From Sphingomonadales bacterium UBA7473 (lineage in GTDB: Bacteria > Pseudomonadota > Alphaproteobacteria > Sphingomonadales > Sphingomonadaceae), in the NCBI GenBank assembly GCA_002478575.1, contig DLOX01000114.1, positions 1 through 5,603 of the forward strand: a stretch of 5,603 nt of DNA, written 5' to 3'. The translations under genes and the position numbers were made by a program. The notes below the pieces were generated by a model. It made no database searches. It saw only the letters and a program-made list of their open reading frames with translations, and was not told the DNA's origin. Every line of letters starts with the position of its first letter. The first letter of the stretch is position 1. This document shows positions 1-5,603 of this stretch, one piece after another.

Positions 1-2243
1 AAGCGCGGCTCGCCGGGGATGAAGGTTGGGATGCCAAAGGCACCGCCCGTATTTCCGGCATCGAGCAGATAATTTTTGTTAAACAAGTTGCGGACGAAGC
101 CGGAGACTTCAAACCGCTCATCTTCACCAAAACGCACGCCACCAACCAAATTGACCAACGTCACTGGACCTTGGCTCCGCGAGTCGAGGTTTGGCGTCTC
201 GAAGAACAGCTTTGACCGATAGGTGATGCTTGGCGTCGCGAAGACGGTAACATTGCCCAAAGGCGCATCGATGATCAAACCTGCTGATGCCTGATAGTCA
301 GGTTGCAAGCGGAATTTCGCGCCACGGAAGTTTGGCGCGATATCAGGACGATTGTCGATCCCGCCATCGATATAGGCCCCGTTGGCGAAGATTTTCAGCC
401 ATTTGGTTGGGCTCAGCGTCATTTCAGCTTCGACGCCCTTGTTGGTTGCAGAACCAGCGCTTTGCGTAACTGTGGTTCCGTTGGGCTGGACAACGCTGAC
501 CTGAAAATTGTCATATTTGATCATGTAGACGCCGATTGAGCCGGAGAAGATACCGGCATTGGCTTTCAACCCGACTTCATAATTCCACAGCACTTCTTCC
601 GCGATGGGAGAGATATTGGCGACGGGGCCTGTTGGCGTTGCCCGTGCGCCAACGTTCACGACCGCCGAACGCCGCCCCTTGGAAACGGTGGCATAGGCAT
701 TGAAGCCATCGGAGAAGCGATAAAGCAGGTTAAAGCGCGGCAAGATATCCGCATAGGCATCTGACGATTGGAACGTCTGGCCAGCGGTGTCGGTTTGTCC
801 CGGAACAAGCGAAGCTGCGCCGCGGCTGGTGCGGGGGACGGACGCCCTAAAGCCAGAGATCCGTTTTTCCATCTGCACCCGAACGCCAGCTGTCAACTCG
901 AGCTCAGGTGTTGGCTTCCAAGTGCCATCGGCAAAGACCGAATAGCTGGTGTTCCGCCCCTGATTTTCGAAGAAGGATGTGTAATTGATGCGGGGCAAAG
1001 CGGCGGCGGGAACGGTGCCGTTGGCCGCGACACATTGTGCCCGGGTCGTCGGCGTTGCGGTCAAGCAAGCCAAAAACACATTTTCGTTCGAAGAGAAGGG
1101 CACATTTTGAACGCCATTTTCCTTGAAATAGTTGAACCCGAAAGAGCCCCGGAAAGTGTCGCTGGTATAGGAGAAGCGGGTTTCTTGGTTGAACTGATCG
1201 CCTTTCGCCAGTTCTGCAAATTCCAGATATTCGGCTGCCGTGCCGTCAGCGTCGAAGACTTCGAGCGAGTCAAACTTGCGATAGCCGCTGATCATCGTCA
1301 GCACCCAATCGTCGGCAATGTCCCAGTTCATGGTAAAATTGGCATCATAGACATCGCGGGTCAGGCCAAGTTCTGACGCGCCAAGATCGCGCAACGAGTT
1401 AACCGCTCCGCCCAAAGCAGCATCGCCAAAGGCGTTGGGCGCGCCCGACGTGGTTGGATAGGTCAGCGAGATGAAGGGCGTGCCTGAATTGCGCTGGCGA
1501 TCATAGGTCAGGATCAAATCCGCCGTCATGCCATCATTGGGTTGATAGCGAAGAGAGGCGCGGGCACCGAATTGATCTTGCGCATAGAGATCATCCTGAC
1601 CCGCTGCCACATTGTTCACATAACCATCGCGCTTTTTATAAGCGAAAGCCAAGCGACCTGCGATTATGTCAGACCCGCCTGTCACATGGCCAGCCGCCGA
1701 ATATTGATTGAAATTGCCATAGGTGCCGGTCAGTTCGCCGCTGAACCCTTCTTTGGGGCGGGCTGAGATAAGGCTGATCGCGCCGACGGCTGATGCCGTG
1801 CCGAACAAGGTCGCTTGAGGACCCTTGACGACTTCGACCCGCTCCATATCAAAAATATCTTGGTAAGACCCTCGCGAACGGGAAATGTCGACGCCATTAT
1901 AATAGAGCGTGACGCGAGCACCTTGTTGTGCCGAGCCGGAGTCCGACGTGATCCCACGAATGACGACGCCTGGGTTATTGGCGCTTTGCTCTTGGATATT
2001 GAGGCCGGGGATATAATTGGCCAATTCGTCCAGATCATTGACGCCGATCGCGCGCATCCGCTCTCCAGATACCGCGCTCAATGTGATTGGCACATCTATC
2101 TGCTTTTCCTCACGCTTTTGAGCGTTAACAATGATTTCGTCATTGCCAATGGCTTCATCTGCAGGATCGCTTTGCGCCAAAACGGGCGCGGCGCTGCTTA
2201 GCAATATTGCGAGCGTGCTGGATTGAACGAACAAACGTGACAT
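1..2243 (-). CDS. TonB-dependent outer-membrane receptor (3' end beyond the window)
   Basis: An uninterrupted minus-strand frame runs from the ATG at 2243 to the left edge: 747 complete codons plus two bases. Residues 1-23 form a signal peptide (hydrophobic LAILLSS core, cleavage VLA|Q). A TonB-box-like segment DEIIVN follows at 35-40. The plug domain covers roughly 48-165, with VEVVKGPQATLFG at 136-148 and GAISLIS at 154-160; the usual GRNATGGAINI version is here GTASAVGAISLI. The remainder is beta-barrel, rich in alternating aromatic strands. RNLFNKNY (718-725) and the last residues GEPR are typical of the end of the barrel, so only about ten residues should lie outside the window. C393 and C404 lie close together in what is probably a surface loop. 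Members use TonB-ExbBD energy to import scarce substrates such as siderophores, vitamins, saccharides or peptides; the ligand is not deducible. The gene lies 135 bp downstream of the oxygenase gene on the same strand and has its own good ribosome binding site. Confidence 0.96.
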   Translation of the reverse strand, partial: MSRLFVQSSTLAILLSSAAPVLAQSDPADEAIGNDEIIVNAQKREEKQIDVPITLSAVSGERMRAIGVNDLDELANYIPGLNIQEQSANNPGVVIRGITSDSGSAQQGARVTLYYNGVDISRSRGSYQDIFDMERVEVVKGPQATLFGTASAVGAISLISARPKEGFSGELTGTYGNFNQYSAAGHVTGGSDIIAGRLAFAYKKRDGYVNNVAAGQDDLYAQDQFGARASLRYQPNDGMTADLILTYDRQRNSGTPFISLTYPTTSGAPNAFGDAALGGAVNSLRDLGASELGLTRDVYDANFTMNWDIADDWVLTMISGYRKFDSLEVFDADGTAAEYLEFAELAKGDQFNQETRFSYTSDTFRGSFGFNYFKENGVQNVPFSSNENVFLACLTATPTTRAQCVAANGTVPAAALPRINYTSFFENQGRNTSYSVFADGTWKPTPELELTAGVRVQMEKRISGFRASVPRTSRGAASLVPGQTDTAGQTFQSSDAYADILPRFNLLYRFSDGFNAYATVSKGRRSAVVNVGARATPTGPVANISPIAEEVLWNYEVGLKANAGIFSGSIGVYMIKYDNFQVSVVQPNGTTVTQSAGSATNKGVEAEMTLSPTKWLKIFANGAYIDGGIDNRPDIAPNFRGAKFRLQPDYQASAGLIIDAPLGNVTVFATPSITYRSKLFFETPNLDSRSQGPVTLVNLVGGVRFGEDERFEVSGFVRNLFNKNYLLDAGNTGGAFGIPTFIPGEPR

Positions 2244-2251
2244 GGTTGCGG

Positions 2252-2259
2252 TCCCCTTT
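2252..2259 (-). promoter_or_regulatory. Ribosome binding site of the TonB-dependent receptor
   Basis: On the minus strand AAAGGGGA lies eight bases before the ATG at 2243. It is a strong Shine-Dalgarno match and fixes the start that gives a complete signal peptide. Confidence 0.8.
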
Positions 2260-2302
2260 GAGAATGGTTGAAGGGGCGCTAGCCAAGCTAAGCGTCAGGG
2301 CA

Positions 2303-2331
2303 GTGACCTTATCGTGACGGGATCATAACAG
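2303..2331 (-). promoter_or_regulatory. Direct-repeat operator resembling a Pho box, upstream of the receptor gene
   Basis: Read on the minus strand, three 7-bp units occur at an exact 11-bp period: CTGTTAT (2325-2331), CCGTCAC (2314-2320) and AGGTCAC (2303-2309), with 4-bp spacers GATC and GATA. A weaker fourth unit, CTGACGC, is in phase at 2292-2298. The known PhoB site is CTGTCAT repeated every 11 bp with a 4-bp AT-rich spacer. The first unit matches that at 6 of 7 positions, while the others mainly share GTCA. The array sits 60-88 bp before the receptor ATG. PhoB binding is inference; another response regulator recognising 11-bp direct repeats is possible. The same bases also contain an inverted pair CGTCA (2293-2297) and TGACG (2315-2319). 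Confidence 0.4.
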
Positions 2332-2351
2332 TTTGATTGCATTTATGTTGC
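2322..2351 (-). promoter_or_regulatory. Candidate sigma-70-type promoter for the receptor gene
   Basis: On the minus strand TATGAT (2322-2327) matches the -10 consensus at five of six bases. GCAACA (2346-2351), 18 bp upstream, matches the -35 at only three of six. Transcription would start near 2315, giving a leader of about 70 bases. The -10 overlaps the first half-site of the direct-repeat array, so only one of the two readings may be right. If the array is an activator site, the -10 would instead lie near TTAGCT at 2286-2291, about 11 bp after the last strong half-site. Confidence 0.3.
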
Positions 2352-2378
2352 GGCGCACAATTTCGGGTGCCTTAGCGC

Positions 2379-2978
2379 TCATCGATAATTGAAACTGATC
2401 GACAATCTGTCCGCCTTTGCTGCGGACGGCAGCACTTCATGCCTCAGCCAGCTTTCCCAAAGGAAAATCTTGCCCGGCGCCGGCTCTGCATAAATGAAAG
2501 GTTGAAACTGTTCGGGCGCGTCGCTTTGGCGCAAAGGCGCGGCCATCATTTGGGGAAGCCTTGGGTCTTCTAGCTTCAATGCGCCTGATCCCTTGGGGAC
2601 GTTCACATAAAGCGTGCCAGAAATGATGCTGTGCGGATGGATATGGCCGCTGTGCGTGCCACTGGGCTTCATCAGGTTCACCCAAAGACTGTCGAGCTTT
2701 GGCTTTTTCCCCAGATCGAAATGGCAGGCTTTGGCGAACTTGGTGACATGCTTGTCGAGCAATCGCCGCAGATCGTCGAACGCCGGGTCGCGCTGAGGCA
2801 AGTCATTGAGCGAAGCATATGACGTATAGCCGCGATAGCCATGCTCCTTCGACCAGCGTTGTCCCGCCCGGTCTTCCGCTGCCAAATCGCGGATGGACTC
2901 TTCCAATATTTGGAGCAGGTCTTGATCCCCAAGATCGCCCTCATAAAAGGGAGTGACGAATAGATTTCTTACGGCCAT
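2379..2978 (-). CDS. Putative 2OG-Fe(II) oxygenase (TIGR02466-like)
   Basis: This 199-residue protein opens with MAVRNLFVTPFYEGDL, as typical members do. The core is a double-stranded beta-helix dioxygenase fold. The candidate iron motif is HSGHIHPHS at 109-117 (H112 and H114), followed by SGTLYVNVP (120-128). The distal metal histidine is probably H180 in WLRHEV, and R191 in RLSISFN is a likely 2-oxoglutarate carboxylate anchor. There is no signal peptide, so it is probably cytoplasmic. Such enzymes couple oxidation of a substrate to conversion of 2-oxoglutarate to succinate and CO2; the substrate of this family is not known to me. An in-frame TTG at 2990 would add four residues, but the ATG at 2978 fits the family start better. 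Neither start has a strong Shine-Dalgarno. The gene precedes the receptor on the same strand and is divergent from the lactonase operon. From memory, members of this family often lie beside TonB-dependent receptors in Caulobacter and sphingomonads. Confidence 0.85.
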   Translation of the reverse strand: MAVRNLFVTPFYEGDLGDQDLLQILEESIRDLAAEDRAGQRWSKEHGYRGYTSYASLNDLPQRDPAFDDLRRLLDKHVTKFAKACHFDLGKKPKLDSLWVNLMKPSGTHSGHIHPHSIISGTLYVNVPKGSGALKLEDPRLPQMMAAPLRQSDAPEQFQPFIYAEPAPGKIFLWESWLRHEVLPSAAKADRLSISFNYR

Positions 2979-3043
2979 GTCTGTCGCCAAGCATGAAAAG
3001 CACCAAAGTGCAATCTGGACCGATGAAAAGAGGAGAGCGGAAG
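2979..3043. promoter_or_regulatory. Divergent intergenic region with a small palindrome
   Basis: Only 65 bp separate the oxygenase ATG from the SMP-30-like ATG, so both promoters and any shared operator must overlap here or extend into the genes. The region contains a perfect inverted repeat GCAC-CAAA-GTGC (3000-3011). It also contains two exact copies of ATGAAAAG, at 2993-3000 and 3023-3030, spaced exactly 30 bp (about three helical turns). No convincing -35/-10 pair was found on either strand. A shared regulator site is possible but unproven. Confidence 0.4.
3031..3035 (+). promoter_or_regulatory. Ribosome binding site that sets the SMP-30-like start
   Basis: AGGAG ends eight bases before the ATG at 3044. 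In-frame ATGs at 2993 and 3023 lack a comparable site and would add residues (MKSTKVQSGPMKRGERK) unlike the family's N-terminus. Confidence 0.8.
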
Positions 3044-3955
3044 ATGGAAATAGTCACCACCGGATTGAGATTCCCCGAAGGCCCCGTGGCGATGCCCGAC
3101 GGCAGCGTGATCCTGACCGAAATTGAGGCAGGGCGCATCACGCGGGTCGCTCCAGATGGAACGAAGTCGACTGTTGCCATTCCGGGAGGCGGCCCGAATG
3201 GCTTGGCCATTGGTCCGGAGGGCAAGCTCTATTGCTGCAACAATGGCGGTTTCAATTGGAATGAAAATGGGGGCTATCTGACGCCTCATGGTATTGCCAA
3301 TGACTATTCGGGTGGCCGCATTGAACGTATTGATGTCGCAACGGGTGACGTCGAAATCCTCTACAAGTCAGGCGATTTTGGCTGCGTATTGCGCGGGCCC
3401 AATGATATCGTGTTCGATGATCATGGCGGCTTTTGGTTCACCGATCATGGCAAGGTCGACTATGGCAAACGGGCCCATGACATTGTCGGCATTTTTTATG
3501 GCAAAACGGATGGTAGCCATTTGGAGGAAGTCATCTTCCCATCCAACAATCCCAATGGCGTGGGCCTCTCACCTGATGGCAAAACGCTTTATGCTGTTGA
3601 GACTTATACCTGCCGGTTAATGAAGTTTAACATCACCGCCCCCGGTAAAGTCGCGCCCGACGCAGGACCAGGCGGGCCAGGCATTCCGCTCTATCGGCCT
3701 GCAGGATATAAGTTCTTTGACAGTCTGGCGATGGAAGCCAGCGGCAATGTCTGCATCGCGACGATTGGCGAGAGCGGAATCTCGGTCGTTTCTCCAGAAG
3801 GGGAATTGGTCGAGTTTGTGAGCACCGATGATATCTTCACGACCAATATCTGCTTTGGCGGTAAGGAAATGATGGACGCTTGGATATGCTTATCCGGCAG
3901 CGGGCGGCTTGCCAAGACACGCTGGAAGCGGCCTGGACTGAAGTTGCAATTTTGA
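3044..3955 (+). CDS. SMP-30/gluconolactonase-family hydrolase
   Basis: The protein is 303 residues with a six-bladed beta-propeller pattern. Expected metal-site residues are E12 in RFPEGP, N171 in NNPNGVGLSPDG and D226 in FFDSLAME; N120 in RGPNDIVFD matches the substrate-side asparagine of the family. Propeller repeats of the form PDG or GGFWFTDHG recur at 18-20, 128-136 and 177-179. The C-terminus KTRWKRPGLKLQF is the usual ending, so the gene is full length. It lacks a signal peptide and is probably cytoplasmic. Known members hydrolyse sugar lactones (for example D-glucono-1,5-lactone) or related esters with one divalent metal ion; which lactone is used here cannot be told. It is the first gene of a three-gene operon, and its TGA overlaps the TTG start of the peptidase gene. 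The start at 3044 is supported by AGGAG eight bases upstream. Confidence 0.93.
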   Translation: MEIVTTGLRFPEGPVAMPDGSVILTEIEAGRITRVAPDGTKSTVAIPGGGPNGLAIGPEGKLYCCNNGGFNWNENGGYLTPHGIANDYSGGRIERIDVATGDVEILYKSGDFGCVLRGPNDIVFDDHGGFWFTDHGKVDYGKRAHDIVGIFYGKTDGSHLEEVIFPSNNPNGVGLSPDGKTLYAVETYTCRLMKFNITAPGKVAPDAGPGGPGIPLYRPAGYKFFDSLAMEASGNVCIATIGESGISVVSPEGELVEFVSTDDIFTTNICFGGKEMMDAWICLSGSGRLAKTRWKRPGLKLQF

Positions 3956-4830
3956 CGGCGAAGCTTCTCCTTTCAGGGTTGATGTGCTTGACGCCCGCTG
4001 TGGTGGAAGCCCAGTCGCTTGTTATCGTGGGTGGTGGCCTCAAGACAGATAATGCGCCCATCTATCGTGCCTTCATTGATCGCGTTCCTCGGGGTCAAAT
4101 GATCGCGATTGTCCCGTCAGCTTCGGGAGAGCCGCAAGGATCAGCGAATGATTTTGCGGACAATCTGGTGCGCCATGGTTTTCCGCGAGACAGAATATCG
4201 ATCATTCGACTGGCGGAAGTTGATGATCCCGAGACAGCTGCGGCCGATGAGTCCAAGTGGTCAACGAACGGCCGAAACTCTGAGGAAATCGGAAAGCTAG
4301 AAAGAGCGGGCGGCATTTGGTTCACAGGCGGTGATCAGGCGCGGACCATGCGTGTGTTGGATGGCACGCCGATGCTCAAGCTCATTCGGAAACGGTTGAA
4401 GGCTGGGGGAGTGATAGGCGGAACGAGCGCCGGTGCTGCCATTATGGGGAAGGGCATGATCCTCTGCGGCGATCCGGCTGTGGCCCTCACCCAAACCAAA
4501 GTCGGAACAGATACAAAAGCCTGCGCTGCCGCAGAGGGGCAACGCGAACCGCTGGTAGTGGGGAAGGGGCTTGGTTTCCTTCCCAACATGATTGTCGATC
4601 AGCATTTCTTCGAACGCAAACGGCTGCCCCGGCTTCAGCGGGCGGTGAAGAGCTTGGAGCGCTTTGGGGGCGTGGGCGTTGACGAGAATACCGCTCTCGT
4701 CGTCGACTTGAAACGAAGTTCGGCTTCATTGGTTGGTTCTGGCGGCGCGTCATTCGTTGCTCGCTCTGGTCAATTGGCATTTCGCAAGGCAGGGGAGCCT
4801 GTCGCTTCCTCTCTGATCAAAGGGCAATAA
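3952..4830 (+). CDS. Exported S51-family peptidase, cyanophycinase-like
   Basis: The 292-residue protein is read from a TTG start inside the stop overlap TTGA (3952-3955). That start yields a clean signal peptide: K4, hydrophobic LLLSGLMCLTPAVV, cleavage VEA|Q at 20/21. An in-frame ATG at 3880 adds 24 residues of hydrophilic sequence read out of frame through the previous gene; the ATG at 3982 would cut the signal short. The mature protein begins SLVIVGGGL, followed by WFTGGDQ (123-129) and GGTSAGA with nucleophile S159. DQHFFERKRLPRL (216-228) carries D216 and the likely catalytic H218, and GVDENTALVV follows with E245. This motif order is that of cyanophycinases, which cut beta-Asp-Arg isopeptide polymers, rather than of the shorter PepE aspartyl dipeptidase. 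C172 and C191 flank a surface segment and could form a disulfide in the periplasm. The true substrate may be another Asp-linked peptide. Reinitiation after the upstream gene probably drives translation, since no strong Shine-Dalgarno is seen. Confidence 0.88.
   Translation: MTAKLLLSGLMCLTPAVVEAQSLVIVGGGLKTDNAPIYRAFIDRVPRGQMIAIVPSASGEPQGSANDFADNLVRHGFPRDRISIIRLAEVDDPETAAADESKWSTNGRNSEEIGKLERAGGIWFTGGDQARTMRVLDGTPMLKLIRKRLKAGGVIGGTSAGAAIMGKGMILCGDPAVALTQTKVGTDTKACAAAEGQREPLVVGKGLGFLPNMIVDQHFFERKRLPRLQRAVKSLERFGGVGVDENTALVVDLKRSSASLVGSGGASFVARSGQLAFRKAGEPVASSLIKGQ
4819..4824 (+). promoter_or_regulatory. Ribosome binding site of the HAD gene inside the peptidase gene
   Basis: AAAGGG lies five bases before the ATG at 4830, within the last codons of the peptidase gene. 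It supports the TAATG stop/start overlap. Confidence 0.65.
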
Positions 4831-5477
4831 TGTCTTATTCAACCGTCATTTTCGATTTTGGTGGGGTCGTGACCTCATCTCCTTTTGAGGCTTTCAATCG
4901 GTTGGAGGCTGAACGCGGTCTACCGCGTGATTTCATTCGGATGATCAACGCTGCTGATCCCGATCACAATGCTTGGGCGAAGTTTGAACGGGCTGAAATT
5001 TCAGCTGATGAGTTTGACGGGCTTTTCGCCGCTGAGGCCAAAGAGCGGGGCGGAGATCTTCGCGGCGCGGACGTCATTCTCTGTCTGTCAGGTGATGTTC
5101 GCCCACGGGTCGTCGCCGCGATGGATGCGCTGAAATCGGCCGGCTTTCGGCTGGGGTGCATCACCAACAATGTGCCAAGCGGGCAAGGGCCCGGCATGGC
5201 ACACGGGATTGGTAAAGCGGAACAAGTTGCCGATGCGATGACGCGATTTGAAACCATCATCGAAAGTAGCAAGGCAGGCATAAGAAAACCCGATCCTCGC
5301 ATCTATCAAATGATGTGTAAGACGCTCGGGGTGGAGGCCGTTGAGTGCGTCTATCTCGACGATTTGGGCATCAACTGTAAGCCTGCTGCTGCTTTGGGGA
5401 TGCACGCAATCAAAGTGTCGGGCGAAGCGCAATTGCTGGCTGACTTGTCGGCCGTGACGGGCGTAGCCTTTGATTGA
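4830..5477 (+). CDS. HAD-IA family hydrolase (phosphatase-like)
   Basis: The 215-residue cytoplasmic protein shows all four HAD motifs. Motif I is VIFDFGGVV with nucleophile D9. Motif II is CITNN with T112. Motif III is IRKPDP with K153. Motif IV is YLDDLG with D177 and D178. An alpha-helical cap of the C1 type fills about 16-90. The second aspartate of the usual DxD in motif I is replaced by G11; YihX-type glucose-1-phosphate phosphatases (DLGN) also lack it, so activity is still plausible. Overall it resembles the epoxide-hydrolase N-terminal/ACAD10-type phosphatase subgroup. The substrate is unknown; small phosphorylated metabolites are usual. Its ATG shares one base with the peptidase TAA (TAATG), and AAAGGG stands five bases upstream, so it is coupled to the operon. 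It is the last gene seen; no hairpin plus T-run terminator follows, only a lone T run at 5480-5485. Confidence 0.9.
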   Translation: MSYSTVIFDFGGVVTSSPFEAFNRLEAERGLPRDFIRMINAADPDHNAWAKFERAEISADEFDGLFAAEAKERGGDLRGADVILCLSGDVRPRVVAAMDALKSAGFRLGCITNNVPSGQGPGMAHGIGKAEQVADAMTRFETIIESSKAGIRKPDPRIYQMMCKTLGVEAVECVYLDDLGINCKPAAALGMHAIKVSGEAQLLADLSAVTGVAFD

Positions 5478-5556
5478 GCTTTTTGCACTTTGGGCGCGAC
5501 CAGTTGCAGTTGGCAGAATGAATTTGGCAAGCTAGTTCATGCACCAACTCCGCTCC

Positions 5557-5603
5557 GGCTGAGCTTGACGAAGCCTTGGTAGGTGGCGGTGGACAAGGCT
5601 TCG
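5557..5603. repeat. REP-like inverted repeat, cut by the right edge
   Basis: CGAAGCCTTG (5569-5578) and CAAGGCTTCG (5594-5603) form a perfect 10-bp inverted repeat around a 15-base loop. The left arm is preceded by GGCTGAGCTTGA (5557-5568), so the arm as a whole resembles the CTGAGCTTGTCGAAG motif I remember as a dispersed extragenic palindrome in sphingomonad genomes. The pairing probably continues past the window, where TCAAGCTCAGCC would extend it. It lies in a non-coding stretch after the HAD gene and could also act as a transcript-end hairpin. The rest of that stretch (5478-5556) shows only a weak ATGAA/TTCAT pair (5518-5522, 5536-5540). Confidence 0.6.

Noticed and set aside
768..1376. 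202-codon plus-strand open frame
   Set aside because: It lies wholly antisense to the continuous receptor frame, has no recognisable domain, and its composition is a shadow of the receptor codons.
1815..2201. 128-codon plus-strand open frame opposite the receptor plug domain
   Set aside because: It is the complement of conserved plug-domain codons with no ribosome site or known motif.
2293..2319. CGTCA/TGACG inverted repeat as a separate operator
   Set aside because: Arms are only five bases and the same bases are better explained by the 11-bp direct repeats; noted there as an alternative.
2351..2370. Possible hairpin terminator after the oxygenase gene (GCAC/GTGC arms)
   Set aside because: The stem is only about four pairs with a bulge and has no T run, so readthrough into the receptor gene cannot be excluded.
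2993..3043. 17-residue N-terminal extension of the SMP-30-like protein
   Set aside because: No Shine-Dalgarno precedes the ATG at 2993, the added residues do not resemble the family, and AGGAG stands before the ATG at 3044.
5478..5490. T run after the HAD gene as an intrinsic terminator
   Set aside because: No stable stem precedes the T run at 5480-5485.

Overview
The window looks like a chromosomal segment of an alphaproteobacterium, most likely a sphingomonad (order Sphingomonadales). This rests on three things: the style of the TonB-dependent receptor (short signal peptide, DEIIVNAQKREE-type TonB box), a TIGR02466-type 2OG-Fe(II) oxygenase beside it, and a REP-like GAGCTTGACGAAGCC element at the right end resembling repeats I recall from sphingomonad genomes. 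The taxonomic call is inference; no rRNA or other marker gene is present.

Layout: two divergent transcription units meet at a 65-bp intergenic region (2979-3043). Leftward (minus strand) run a 199-residue putative 2OG-Fe(II) oxygenase (2379-2978) and, after a 135-bp gap, a large TonB-dependent outer-membrane receptor that starts at 2243 and runs off the left edge with only about ten residues missing. The receptor's leader has a good Shine-Dalgarno and, further up, three or four 7-bp half-sites at an exact 11-bp period that resemble a Pho box. Rightward (plus strand) run an SMP-30/gluconolactonase-type hydrolase (3044-3955), an exported S51-family (cyanophycinase-like) serine peptidase (3952-4830) and a HAD-IA phosphatase-like hydrolase (4830-5477). 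The three share stop/start bases (TTGA, then TAATG), so they are almost certainly one translationally coupled operon. The final 126 bp are non-coding and end in a perfect 10-bp inverted repeat cut by the window edge.

How they may work together (inference): the receptor would bring a substrate across the outer membrane. The exported S51 peptidase could trim a peptide or isopeptide in the periplasm. The oxygenase, lactonase-like protein and HAD hydrolase would act in the cytoplasm. The substrate cannot be read from the sequence. No RNA genes, CRISPR arrays, insertion sequences or phage genes were seen. All five genes appear intact apart from the edge truncation of the receptor.
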